In this document: one piece after another, positions 1-7,686 of the stretch | Layout of the letters: every line of letters starts with the position of its first letter | How positions within the stretch are numbered: the first letter of the stretch is position 1 | Assembly: GCF_900114785.1 (NCBI RefSeq) | Contig: NZ_FOUG01000009.1 | Location: 62,001 to 126,000 of the forward strand | DNA length: 64,000 bases | Reading direction: 5' to 3' | Origin: Variovorax sp. OV329 | GTDB lineage: Bacteria > Pseudomonadota > Gammaproteobacteria > Burkholderiales > Burkholderiaceae_C | Position numbers and translations under genes: made by a program | The notes under the pieces: model-generated | Told to the model about the DNA's origin: nothing | The model's input: the letters and a program-made list of their open reading frames with translations, nothing else | The model's database searches: none

Positions 1-744
1 CAGCAGCAGCAGGAAGAGCGCGCCCACCACCCACAGCGGCAGCGCGTCGCGCAGCCGCACATTGCCCGCGCCCTGGCCGCGCCAGTGCGGCGACAGCTCG
101 GCCTCGGCCGGCGGCCGGTCCTTGCCAATGAGGTCGGCCAGGCGCTGGCGCACGCTGTCCAGCTGCGAGCGGCCGTTGTCGATCACGCGGTAGCGGCCCT
201 CGAAGCCCAGGGCGAGCACGCTGTAGATCAGCTCCAGCAGTTGCCGGTGCGCAGGCACGTCCTGCGCCAGCTTGGCCAGCAGCTGGAACACCTTCTCGCC
301 GCCCCAGGTCTCGTTGTGGAACTGCACCAGCAGGCTCTGCTTGTTCCATCCGGCCTGCGCGCCCCAGGGCGTGTTGGACACCGCCTCGTCCAGCGCGGTG
401 CACAGCACGTAGCGCGCGGCCAGCACCGTCTCGTTGCCGATGCCCGCGCGCCGGGCCTGCGCGTCGAACTGGTTCACCGCTTCGGCGGTGGAGGCGCGCA
501 GCGCCGCCACGTCGCGCGGCTGCACCATGTTGCGCAGCTTGCCGATGAGCACCAGCAGCTTGCCCGCGGCCGACACCAGCGGATTGAGCAGGCCCATCTC
601 GCCGATGTCCGCGCCCGGTGCATCACCGCCGCCCGCGAAGCCGGTGGGCGGTGGCATCGAGCCGCCGCCGCCACCTCCGCGCGGCTTGGGCTTGATGACG
701 GTGCGCTCGGACTCGTAGCCGGCGAAGGGGTCCGGTGTGCTCAT
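1..744 (-). CDS. tssL: TssL/DotU-family T6SS membrane-complex protein (partial)
   Basis: Inner-membrane component of the type VI secretion membrane complex, which with TssJ and TssM anchors the baseplate to the envelope. The gene runs off the left edge, so only 248 codons from the ATG at 742-744 are visible. The N-terminus (MSTPDPFAGYESERTVIKPK) leads into a Gly-rich stretch. The helical cytoplasmic DotU/IcmH domain follows, with family-like segments such as NPLVSAAGKLL, CTALDEAV and FHNETWGGEKVF. The last visible residues (LPLWVVGALFLLLL) begin the transmembrane anchor. A C-terminal OmpA-like domain, if present, lies outside the window. The gene has a leader of over 200 bases and an upstream motif block at 930-984 that resembles the one before tssK. 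Family assignment is firm; the C-terminus cannot be judged. Confidence 0.88.
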   Translation of the reverse strand, partial: MSTPDPFAGYESERTVIKPKPRGGGGGGSMPPPTGFAGGGDAPGADIGEMGLLNPLVSAAGKLLVLIGKLRNMVQPRDVAALRASTAEAVNQFDAQARRAGIGNETVLAARYVLCTALDEAVSNTPWGAQAGWNKQSLLVQFHNETWGGEKVFQLLAKLAQDVPAHRQLLELIYSVLALGFEGRYRVIDNGRSQLDSVRQRLADLIGKDRPPAEAELSPHWRGQGAGNVRLRDALPLWVVGALFLLLL

Positions 745-1102
745 GGTGGTCGAGGGCCGTTCATTGGCGCCGGGAAACAAGCGTTGGCACCATCGCAACA
801 GGAGCGAAGCCGCACTCAGGATGCGTCGATCGCGTCCGCCGCCCCATGCCGATTCTGTCCGCCCGCTTCATCCGCATCCCGTCCTTCGGCAAGTACCGAG
901 GGCGCAAGTGTCCAGCCCTTCCTCGTGCCGGAAAATCCGTCTAACGGAGTACCGGACCTGCCATGCCTAGGGCGAAGGCACTAGGATTGCGAACGAGCAT
1001 TGCGGTCACCTGGACCTCCAGGTCCGCAGAGGCTCGTTGGATTCAACAGGGAGAAGAAAATGAAAGAAGACAAGCGCCCGCATGGGCTTGCGGGGCTGCG
1101 CC
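745..1102. other. Non-coding region between tssL and the inserted small genes
   Basis: This stretch holds the tssL leader and the motif block at 930-984. It also holds a small hairpin (CCTGG-acct-CCAGG, near 1011-1024) and a minus-strand Arg-rich frame of 36 codons from the ATG at 871, whose upstream sequence mimics the tssK ribosome site. I see no convincing gene in it. Confidence 0.4.
930..984 (-). promoter_or_regulatory. Candidate T6SS operator/promoter block upstream of tssL
   Basis: Read on the minus strand this holds CTAG-N10-CTAG (967-984, core TGCCTTCGCC), a 27-base gap, and then the box CGGATTTTCC (930-939). The same two elements at the same spacing lie before tssK (2909-2963). Further downstream both blocks also share CTTGCCG(A/G)AGGACGG. 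The shared order and spacing are seen in the sequence. That this is a regulator site plus core promoter is inference. Confidence 0.5.
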
Positions 1103-1180
1103 ATGATGCGCCGCGCTGGATGTGTGGGTGACGAGCTCGATGGCGGCGGAAAGGTCCTTCCGTACGACGGCATGCCGTGA
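1103..1180 (+). pseudogene. Possible PAAR-protein N-terminal remnant
   Basis: A 25-codon reading frame starting ATGATG encodes RRAGCVGDELDGGGKVLP followed by YDGMP and then stops. The GDxxDxGGxVL pattern resembles the first strand-turn of PAAR proteins, which tip the T6SS spike, but the rest of a PAAR domain (about 90 residues) is missing. The stop TGA (1178-1180) overlaps the GTG start (1177) of the next gene. No good ribosome site precedes 1103. An overlapping frame with a better site (GGGAGAAG before the ATG at 1060) gives only 23 residues. It could be a remnant, a leader peptide or chance; a search against PAAR profiles would decide. Confidence 0.3.
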
Positions 1181-1488
1181 TCAGAAAGCTTGTGTTCGTT
1201 GCCGTCGGCTTGTCGTGCGGCTACGCCTTCATCGTTCTCCCGAGCTTTGTTCTGGCAACTGCCCAACTTCCGATGTGCGTCGAATCATGTCCGGGCTGGT
1301 TGCGGGCCGCCTCGTGGGGCATCTACCTTCTCTTGCCCTTGTTCTGGAGCATCCTTCTGCTGCGCACTTGCGGCCACGCCGGGGCGATGCCTCGGGCCAG
1401 GACGATGGTTCATGCAGCACTTGGATCGTTGGTGCTCGTGTCTGCGTTCGGATGGCTGCTGTACGCATTCCAGGTGCGCGCCATCTGA
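1177..1488 (+). CDS. Small hypothetical membrane protein between tssK and tssL
   Basis: A 103-residue protein with about three transmembrane helices (roughly residues 4-26, 45-63 and 78-98) and a Cys pair in the first loop (MCVESCPGW). I do not recognise the family. It starts at GTG, overlapping the TGA of the upstream short frame, which suggests translational coupling. It lies on the strand opposite to tssK and tssL and fills most of the roughly 770-base gap between these usually adjacent genes. Its position next to a PAAR-like fragment would suit a T6SS accessory or immunity-type membrane protein, but nothing in the sequence shows this. Confidence 0.55.
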   Translation: MIRKLVFVAVGLSCGYAFIVLPSFVLATAQLPMCVESCPGWLRAASWGIYLLLPLFWSILLLRTCGHAGAMPRARTMVHAALGSLVLVSAFGWLLYAFQVRAI

Positions 1489-1513
1489 CCTGAGCGCCTG
1501 CAGGAGTGGCGCC

Positions 1514-2848
1514 TCAGGGGCTTTTGATCGCCCAGAAGGCGAGCTCCAGTCCAGGAAAGTCGCCGGCGATGTGCATCGCGATGCCGCCGGACTGCTCCAG
1601 CTGCCGCCACAGGTCGCTGCTGCGGGTCTCCAGCTCGAAATAGCTGGCGCCGGCATGGAAGGGAATCTGCCGCGGCGCCACCGGCATGGCGTTGAGCGCC
1701 ACGCCCGGCAGGGCCAGCGTGACCAGGTCGCGGATGCGCTCCACCGGCCCGATGGTGACCTGCGTGGGGAAGCGTGCGCGCAGCGACTCGCCCGGCATCT
1801 GCGCCGTGGCCGCCAGCACGAAGGTGGCCTTGCGCTGCAGGTCCGTGTCCTTCACCACCGCCACGTGCACGTTGTTCTTGCGCTCGTGCAGTTCGATGCG
1901 GATGGCGGCGCGGTCGATCACCATCGAGAAGCTGCGGCGCAGGTCGTCCATCACCGGCTTGAAGCTCAGCGCCAGGTCGTCGTGAACGTAGGGCCCGAAG
2001 CGCGTGGTGCGACGCGAATCGCGGAAGGTGACCAGGTCGCCCGCCAGCGACAGCGCATGCTCGAAGAAATGCTGCGGATGCAGGTTGGCGCTCTTCGCCA
2101 GGTGCGCGAACACGGCCTCGTTGCGGTTCACCGTCTGCAGCATCAGGAAGTCGGCGATCTCGGCCACGCCGCCGGTGCCGCCCGCGGTGAGCGAGCCGGC
2201 CAGTTCGTCGCCGCGCTGGCGCAGGAGGCCCAGTAGTTCGTCCAGCCAGCTGCGCGGCAGCGGGTGCGCCGCCACGTCCAGCAGCGGCGGCACGGCCTGC
2301 CGGTCGAGCAGCACCTGGTTGTCCACGCGCCGCTCGGTGACGCGCGCCACGCGCAGCGTGGTCCAGGCATCGGTGGCGTCGTTGGCACGCATCAGCCGCG
2401 TGTGCAGTGCGCCCAGCTGCAGCACGGCGCTGCGGTCGCCGGCGGTGTTGGAGTCGGGCACCTCCACTTCCAGCACGCGGTGGCGCACCAGGTCCTCGTA
2501 GCCTTCGGCATCGGCCTCGCGCGCGCCCGAGCGGCGCAGCGGCAGCGCAAGCATGATGGCCTCGTCGCGCAGGCCTTCTGGAATGTCCAGGGCTTCGGGC
2601 AGCGGGTCCACCGCAGGCATGTCGAAGGGGGTGCCGTCGCCGAACACGCCCACGGCCCGCGTCAGCGCGAGCTTGCCCAGCGCGAGGGCCGCGCTGTCGA
2701 TCTCCACGTCGGCGAAGCCCCACGCATAAGGTCGGGTGCTTCGCAGCAACAGGTGGCGTGCATGGTCCGCGTGGCGTTCGCTTTGCTGCAGGTGCTGGGG
2801 CTGCAAAAGCATACCCTCGCTCCAAACCACTTTAGTTCGCCAGCTCAT
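1514..2848 (-). CDS. tssK: T6SS baseplate subunit TssK
   Basis: TssK joins the T6SS baseplate to the TssJLM membrane complex and is distantly related to phage receptor-binding proteins. At 444 residues it has the usual length. The N-terminus MSWRTKVVWSEGMLLQPQHLQQ is characteristic of the family, and the C-terminal region carries the expected GASYFELE segment and a FWAIKSP end. I chose the ATG at 2848 over an in-frame ATG at 2869 because the sequence GGAGGACGGAGC lies just upstream and MSWR is the conserved start. A motif block at 2909-2963 precedes it. tssL follows on the same strand after an insert of about 770 bases. Confidence 0.95.
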   Translation of the reverse strand: MSWRTKVVWSEGMLLQPQHLQQSERHADHARHLLLRSTRPYAWGFADVEIDSAALALGKLALTRAVGVFGDGTPFDMPAVDPLPEALDIPEGLRDEAIMLALPLRRSGAREADAEGYEDLVRHRVLEVEVPDSNTAGDRSAVLQLGALHTRLMRANDATDAWTTLRVARVTERRVDNQVLLDRQAVPPLLDVAAHPLPRSWLDELLGLLRQRGDELAGSLTAGGTGGVAEIADFLMLQTVNRNEAVFAHLAKSANLHPQHFFEHALSLAGDLVTFRDSRRTTRFGPYVHDDLALSFKPVMDDLRRSFSMVIDRAAIRIELHERKNNVHVAVVKDTDLQRKATFVLAATAQMPGESLRARFPTQVTIGPVERIRDLVTLALPGVALNAMPVAPRQIPFHAGASYFELETRSSDLWRQLEQSGGIAMHIAGDFPGLELAFWAIKSP

Positions 2849-2908
2849 CCGCGCTCCGTCCTCCGGCAAGGTGCCAGAGACACGGAGTTTCGGGTTCAGT
2901 CCACGGCG

Positions 2909-2963
2909 GGAAAATCCGCCGGACGGCCTAGCGCGCGCGCAATTCCTAGTGCGAAGAGACTAG
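2909..2963 (-). promoter_or_regulatory. Candidate T6SS operator/promoter block upstream of tssK
   Basis: On the minus strand: CTAG-N10-CTAG (2946-2963; a 20-base inverted repeat CCTAGT...ACTAGG with core TCTCTTCGCA), a 27-base gap, then CGGATTTTCC within the palindrome GGCGGATTTTCCCGCC (2909-2918 core). Order and spacing match the block before tssL. The tssK start codon lies about 60 bases further downstream. Function as an operator plus promoter is inferred. Confidence 0.5.
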
Positions 2964-2976
2964 GGCCGCGCGAGGG

Positions 2977-3216
2977 TTACGCGCCGGGCGGGGCGTCGGA
3001 AGGGCCGTCGATGCGACCCTCCTCCACATGCTCAAGATAGTCCGCGAGCGGAATCGCGGCATTCAGCGCCGCGTTGCCATCGTGCCAGTGGATCACGGCA
3101 CTGTCGGCGGCCAGCACGATCTGAACCGGCCCTTGCGGGATGCTGACCAGCGGCCCATCGCCGGCGCGAAACTCCACCGGGCCGCGGATGTGTGCATTGG
3201 GTTCCAGCTTCTGCAT
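2977..3216 (-). CDS. Hypothetical protein, 79 residues
   Basis: A small acidic soluble protein (starting MQKLEPNAHIRG, ending GPSDAPPGA) with an internal segment VQIVLAADSAVIHWHDGN that reads like a short beta-rich fold. I do not recognise it. It starts 10 bases after the stop of the 25-residue membrane peptide gene on the same strand, so the two are probably co-transcribed. Codon use matches the neighbours, which favours a real gene. No function can be assigned. Confidence 0.55.
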   Translation of the reverse strand: MQKLEPNAHIRGPVEFRAGDGPLVSIPQGPVQIVLAADSAVIHWHDGNAALNAAIPLADYLEHVEEGRIDGPSDAPPGA

Positions 3217-3226
3217 GCGCTCGTTG

Positions 3227-3304
3227 TCAGAACACGCCGAAGACCTTCAGCAGGATGATCACGCCGATCGGCACGCCGCACAGCCACAGAATGATGCTCT
3301 TCAT
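3227..3304 (-). CDS. 25-residue single-pass membrane microprotein
   Basis: ATG at 3302-3304 encodes MKSIILWLCGVPIGVIILLK plus VFGVF, essentially one transmembrane helix. A clear ribosome site (AGGAG) sits 7 bases before the ATG. Similar tiny WLxGVPI-type peptides are common in proteobacteria but of unknown role; I cannot name it. The gene ends just before the 79-residue hypothetical gene, so the pair looks like a small operon upstream of tssK. It is shorter than most gene callers accept. Confidence 0.6.
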   Translation of the reverse strand: MKSIILWLCGVPIGVIILLKVFGVF

Positions 3305-3417
3305 TTCGGTCTCCTGAAAATTGCTCCGATGCCACGCAGTGTGGCCACGCGCTGGGCGCGCCGGTGCAGGAGACCGCGGCAAACGTCGGTGAGTGCAGGC
3401 CTACATGTGCCGTGGGT

Positions 3418-4488
3418 TCATGGCGGGCTCGCGGCCCCGCGCAGCACGGCGGCCTGCTGCGCGTATTCCGCGTCCACCTTGGCGAGGCGGCTGGCGCGCG
3501 CCTCCTCGTTCACCCACTGCGAATTCATCGCGCTCTGGTGCGCCAGCTGGTGCGCGAGCCGGGCCGCGGGCAGCAGCGAACTGTTGTCGGCCGGCAGGAA
3601 GCCGGCCAGGTCGTGCAGCGATCTCAGCACCGCGCGCTCGGGGTCGCCGCGCGGGCCGGGCGTCCTGCCGTAGTTGGCGAGGAAGGCCTGCACCTTCTTC
3701 TGGAACTCGGGCGGGTACTCGCGGCGCATGACGATCTGCGCGTGCGGGATGAGGTCGGACTGCCAGACGATGATCAGCCGCTCGAACTCCGAGGGGAACT
3801 GCAGCTTGAAGCGCTCGAGGTCGGCGGTGTTGTTGGTTGCCACGTCGGCCTCGCCGTTGGCGACCGCCAGCGCCGTGGCCTGGTGGGTGCCGATGAACTC
3901 GCTCTTGAAGCGCGTCTCCATCGCGATGTGGTTGGGCAAAAAGAGCTGCAGCTGCGGCACGATGAAGCCCGACACCGACTTGCTTTCGCCGCGCGCCAGC
4001 CGCAGGCGCTCCGGCTGGCCCAGCACGCTTTCCAGCGTGGTCACCTGCCCGCCCTTGCGCACCAGCAGCAGCGAGCGGTAACCGGGCAGGCCGTCGTGGC
4101 GAGTGACCTGGGCCACCACGGTCATGCCGTGCTGCGTCACGGCGTCCAGCGCCATCCTGCCGGACAGGAAGGCCATGTCCACCTGGTTCTTCCGGATCGC
4201 CTGGTCCAGCGCGTCGTAGGAGCTGACCGAGAGCACGCTCACCGGCCGGTTGATGGTGCGGGCCAGGTCGGCCAGCAGCGGCTCCCAGTCGTTGCGCGAC
4301 TCGAACACGCCCCCCAGCGGCAGGATGCCGAAGCGGATCGGCCCCTCCTGCACCCCCGCCGGCGGCTGGTGCGACTGCGCGGCCGCCAGCAGGTGCACGC
4401 CCGCCAGCAGCAACAGCGCGGCACCGCAACGGCGCAGCCAGCCCGGCCGCGAACGGGTAAAGGGAACCAGAACGAACCGCAGATGCAT
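3418..4488 (-). CDS. PhnD-like periplasmic phosphate/phosphonate-type binding protein
   Basis: Periplasmic solute-binding protein of the PhnD/transferrin-like fold. The first 35 or so residues (MHLRFVLVPF, then CGAALLLLAGVHLLAAAQS) form a signal peptide. The mature part begins IRFGILPLGGVFESRNDWEPL and contains typical segments: DMAFLSGRMALDAV, a GFIVPQL region, TGHQAT-type GTHQATALAVANGEADVATNN, and the late IPHAQIVMRREYP. I take the ATG at 4488, preceded by GGGAG, instead of the in-frame ATG at 4518. It is transcribed divergently from a hybrid sensor kinase with only about 47 bases between the starts. No permease or ATPase gene is present, so it more likely feeds a sensor than an ABC importer. 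The ligand is unknown. Confidence 0.8.
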   Translation of the reverse strand: MHLRFVLVPFTRSRPGWLRRCGAALLLLAGVHLLAAAQSHQPPAGVQEGPIRFGILPLGGVFESRNDWEPLLADLARTINRPVSVLSVSSYDALDQAIRKNQVDMAFLSGRMALDAVTQHGMTVVAQVTRHDGLPGYRSLLLVRKGGQVTTLESVLGQPERLRLARGESKSVSGFIVPQLQLFLPNHIAMETRFKSEFIGTHQATALAVANGEADVATNNTADLERFKLQFPSEFERLIIVWQSDLIPHAQIVMRREYPPEFQKKVQAFLANYGRTPGPRGDPERAVLRSLHDLAGFLPADNSSLLPAARLAHQLAHQSAMNSQWVNEEARASRLAKVDAEYAQQAAVLRGAASPP

Positions 4489-4535
4489 CGTCACTCCCGG
4501 TGGCGCCGCGCCTTCCACGAAAGTCAGGTGGTCAA

Positions 4536-6506
4536 ATGAAGGCTGGCGAGTTCACAATTAGAAACCAAAGTTCAGGATTCCCTGCACAGACGATGCCACC
4601 ACTCATGCCGGCGCGACAACTCCAGGGCAGACCCCAGCGCGTGCTGGACCGGCTGCCCCGGCTGTCGCTGGCCCAGCAGCTGGTTCTGCTGGCGGTGCTG
4701 CCGGCGGCGCTGGCCACTGCGGGCGCCATCCTGGTGCTGACGCGCCAGCATTTGTCCAACGTGACGGAACTGATGCGCGCCAGCGGCAAGACCGTGGCCC
4801 TTCAGGTGGCCACGCTGGCGCAGACGCCCCTGATGCAGATGGACCGCCGCGCCCTGCAGCGCACGGCATTGGCCGGCACCTCGCAGCCGCACGTGCAGCA
4901 GGTGCAGATCCGCACCGACGACGGCGAGATCCTCGCCAATGCAGAGACCTCCGACCGCCGCCGCACCGAGGGCCTGCGCGTGCTCTCGCCGGTGATGGGC
5001 GAGGACGGCCGGCGCGCCGGCGAGGTGATGGTGGAGATCAGCCTGGACGCGGTGGCCGACGCGCGCAAGGCGGTGTATTTCAACGTGCTGCTGGTGCTGG
5101 GCGCGAGTGTGGTCGGCGTGGGGCTGGCCGGCTGGTGGGCGGCACGCCGCATCAGCGCGCCCATCCGCAGCCTGGGCGAGGCGGTGGACCGGCTGGGCGC
5201 CGGCGAGAACGCCAGCGTCGAGGTGGGCGGCACGGCCGAGGTGCGGCGCCTGCAGTCCGGCTTCAACCAGGCGGCCGGCGCGCTGGCCGAGAGCCGCCGC
5301 CTGCTGCAAAGCCGCATCGGCGAGGCCACCGCCGAGCTCGCGCGCAAGAACGAGCAGCTGGAACTGGCCAGCCAGGCCAAGACGCGCCTGCTGGCCGCGG
5401 CCAGCCACGACCTGCGCCAGCCGCTGCATGCGCTGACCCTCTTTTCAGACGGCCTGGCCAACGGCGAGACCGACCCGGTGCGCCTGACCCGCATCGGCCA
5501 CATCCGCGAGTGCGTGGATTCGCTGGACCGCCTGTTCTCCGAACTGCTGAACCTGTCGCAGCTCGATGCCGGCGTGCTGCAGCCGCAGTGGACGGACTTC
5601 CCGCTGGACCGCCTGTTCGACGAGATCAGCCGCAACTTCCGCGCGGTGGCCGAGCAGCAGGGCCTGCGCCTGGTGGCGCGCAAGACCGACGCCTGGGTGC
5701 GCTGCGACTACGTGATGCTCTCGCGCATCCTCAACAACCTGGTCTCCAACTCGCTGCGCCACACGGCCGAGGGCGGGGTGCTGGTGGGCGCGCGCCGGCG
5801 CGGCCGCGCCATCCGCATCGACGTGTGGGACACCGGCGTGGGCATCGCGCCGCAGCACCAGGAGCGGGTGTTCGAGGAGTTCTTCCAGGTCGACCCGCAG
5901 CGCAGGCAGGGGATGTCGCGCGGCATGGGCCTGGGGCTGTCCACCGTGCAGCGGCTGGCGGCCCTGTTGAACACGCGGGTCGAGCTGCGCTCGGTGCCCG
6001 GCCGGGGCACGGGGGTGCGCCTGCTGGTGCGTGCGGCCGAGACGCTGGCGACCGGCACGGCCGCCGATGCCGTCAGCATGCCGGCGCCGCTGGAGATCCC
6101 GCCCAGCCTCGAGGGCGTGCGAGTGCTGGTGATCGACGACGAGCGCACCATCCTGGAGGGCCTGCAGGTGGTGCTGTCCAGCTGGGGCGCGAAGGTAAGC
6201 GCGGCGCAGACGCGCGCCGAGGCCCTGGCCCTGGCCGACGCCTGGGACGAGCCGCCCGAGGTGGTGCTCAGCGACCTGCTGCTGCAGGGCGGCGACAACG
6301 GCCTGGACGTGCTGGCCGCGCTGGAGCGCCATCCGCGCGGCATCGGCCCGGGCACCGCCCGCCTGCTGGTCACCGGCGAGACCAAGCCCGACCGGCTGCG
6401 CGAGGTGGCGCAGGCCGGGATCATGGTGCTTTACAAGCCGGTGTCGCCGCGCGCGTTGCGCCAGGCCATCGCCACGCAGTTGGCCGCGATGCGCGTCAGC
6501 GCTTGA
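4536..6506 (+). CDS. Hybrid sensor histidine kinase/response regulator
   Basis: Membrane sensor kinase of about 656 residues. Two transmembrane helices (roughly residues 40-65 and 168-190) flank a periplasmic domain of about 110 residues. A HAMP-like linker (RRISAPIRSL) and coiled coil follow, then the H-box SHDLRQPLHAL with phospho-acceptor His291. ATPase boxes NNLVSNSLRH, DTGVGIAP and GLGLSTVQRL come next, and a C-terminal receiver domain (VLVIDDE, phospho-acceptor Asp580 in LSDLLL, Lys in YKPVSP). The in-frame ATG at 4593 is a possible alternative start. It is divergent from a PhnD-like binding protein, which probably supplies its input. No separate DNA-binding response regulator is adjacent, so the output partner must lie elsewhere. 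Confidence 0.88.
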   Translation: MKAGEFTIRNQSSGFPAQTMPPLMPARQLQGRPQRVLDRLPRLSLAQQLVLLAVLPAALATAGAILVLTRQHLSNVTELMRASGKTVALQVATLAQTPLMQMDRRALQRTALAGTSQPHVQQVQIRTDDGEILANAETSDRRRTEGLRVLSPVMGEDGRRAGEVMVEISLDAVADARKAVYFNVLLVLGASVVGVGLAGWWAARRISAPIRSLGEAVDRLGAGENASVEVGGTAEVRRLQSGFNQAAGALAESRRLLQSRIGEATAELARKNEQLELASQAKTRLLAAASHDLRQPLHALTLFSDGLANGETDPVRLTRIGHIRECVDSLDRLFSELLNLSQLDAGVLQPQWTDFPLDRLFDEISRNFRAVAEQQGLRLVARKTDAWVRCDYVMLSRILNNLVSNSLRHTAEGGVLVGARRRGRAIRIDVWDTGVGIAPQHQERVFEEFFQVDPQRRQGMSRGMGLGLSTVQRLAALLNTRVELRSVPGRGTGVRLLVRAAETLATGTAADAVSMPAPLEIPPSLEGVRVLVIDDERTILEGLQVVLSSWGAKVSAAQTRAEALALADAWDEPPEVVLSDLLLQGGDNGLDVLAALERHPRGIGPGTARLLVTGETKPDRLREVAQAGIMVLYKPVSPRALRQAIATQLAAMRVSA

Positions 6507-6534
6507 AAGCGTCCGCATCCATCCCTCCCGAGAG

Positions 6535-6552
6535 CTAGGCCATTCGGCCTAG
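6535..6552 (+). promoter_or_regulatory. CTAG-N10-CTAG palindrome upstream of sensory operon
   Basis: CTAGGCCATTCGGCCTAG is an inverted repeat with 7-base arms around a 4-base centre. Its CTAG-N10-CTAG frame and TTCG core match the sites before tssL and tssK. It lies about 110 bases upstream of the binding-protein gene at 6664. A possible -10 element (TACAGT) is at about 6625-6630. Operator function is inferred. Confidence 0.4.
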
Positions 6553-6663
6553 GGAGGGGCGCGCCGGCAGGTTGTAGGACAAGGCATAAGCCCTCTGCCT
6601 AGTCGCGCGAACACAGGCGTCTCCCTACAGTGACAGCACCCTCGACTTGGGGTTGCTTTACTT

Positions 6664-7686
6664 ATGTTCCTGAACTTTTCCGGGGTGGCGTTGAGCGCTC
6701 TGCGGGCAATGGTGCCCGCAGTGCTCCTGCTCGTCATGCCGCCCGGACTGGCGCAGGCCGCGCTCACCCGCATGACCGTGCTCACCGGCGACAACGGGGC
6801 CGCCAGTGCCGAGTTCGTGCGCCAGCTGCGCGAGACGCAGGCTCCCGGTTCGCAGATGCAGGTGTTTCGCCTGCCTGCCGACGGCACGGCAGTGGCGGCT
6901 GCGCCTGCCGCCCCGGCCCAGGAAGAGCAGGCCGCCAACGCGGGCGTGCGCACCCGCGGCCTTCGCAGCGGCGGCAGCTCCGGTGATGCGCTGACCGTGG
7001 CGGTCGGCCCCGATGCTGCGCGCTCGGCCATCGACAGCGACAGCCGCGAGCCGCTGCTGCTGGCCATGCTCAGCCGGCTGGAGTTCGAGAGCCTCAGGGC
7101 CAGCCCCGGCATGCGCCGCGAGGGCCGCCGGGTGGCCGTGCTGCTGCGCGACCCGTCCATGGCCGACCAGCTTGCCCTGATCGACGCGGCGCTGCCGCAG
7201 CGCCGGCGCCTGGGGGTGGTGGCCACGCCCGAGTCCGAGCCGCTGCTGGCCGAGCTGGAGCGCGCTGCCGGCAAGCAATGGACGCTGCAGGTGTCCACCG
7301 CGCCAGACACCAAGTCCATCGCACCCGCGCTGCGCGGCGTGATCTCCGGCAGCGACGCGCTCATGGTGCTGCCCGACTCCATCGGCGACGACCAGGCCGC
7401 CACGCTCGCCGTGCTGCATGCCGCAGCCGGCGCAGGGCTGCCGGTGTTCGGCGCGAGCGAAGGCATGGTGCGCTCGGGCGGCCTGGCCGCCGCCGTCTCC
7501 ACCCCGGCGCAGCTGGCACTGCAGGCGCAGGCCCTGGGGCAGAAACTGGCCGCCGGGCCGGCTGGCGTGATGGTGGAAGCCGCCCATCCGGCCTCGGTGC
7601 GGGTGAACCAGAACGTGGCACGTGGCCTGGGCCTTCGCTTGCCGGACGAGCGCGAGCTCAGCGACCGGGTGGCCGCGCCGCGATGA
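6664..7686 (+). CDS. Periplasmic ABC-type substrate-binding protein (sensory)
   Basis: A 340-residue exported protein with a signal peptide (MFLNFSGVALSALRAMVPAV, then LLLVMPPGLAQA). The mature region has an alanine-rich linker (residues about 75-95) and a two-lobed binding-protein pattern: REPLLLAMLSRLEFE, RRVAVLLRDPSMADQL, GSDALMVLPDSI and LPVFGASEGMVRSGGLAAAV. These resemble the ABC substrate-binding (TrpX-like) family. Its stop overlaps the start of the downstream hybrid kinase (ATGA), so the two are translationally coupled. No transporter genes are present, so I infer that it presents a ligand to that kinase. The ligand is unknown. Confidence 0.75.
   Translation: MFLNFSGVALSALRAMVPAVLLLVMPPGLAQAALTRMTVLTGDNGAASAEFVRQLRETQAPGSQMQVFRLPADGTAVAAAPAAPAQEEQAANAGVRTRGLRSGGSSGDALTVAVGPDAARSAIDSDSREPLLLAMLSRLEFESLRASPGMRREGRRVAVLLRDPSMADQLALIDAALPQRRRLGVVATPESEPLLAELERAAGKQWTLQVSTAPDTKSIAPALRGVISGSDALMVLPDSIGDDQAATLAVLHAAAGAGLPVFGASEGMVRSGGLAAAVSTPAQLALQAQALGQKLAAGPAGVMVEAAHPASVRVNQNVARGLGLRLPDERELSDRVAAPR

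Noticed and set aside
2849..2900. Sigma-54 promoter (TGGCAC-N5-TTGC) before tssK
   Set aside because: TGGCACCTTGCC has the right words but the spacing between them is wrong for a -24/-12 promoter.
4572..5429. Open frames antisense to the hybrid kinase genes
   Set aside because: High GC gives long antisense frames; the sense frames carry complete kinase motifs.
7278..7682. In-frame upstream extension of the second hybrid kinase
   Set aside because: It overlaps the binding-protein gene in another frame; the ATGA overlap at 7683 is the natural start.
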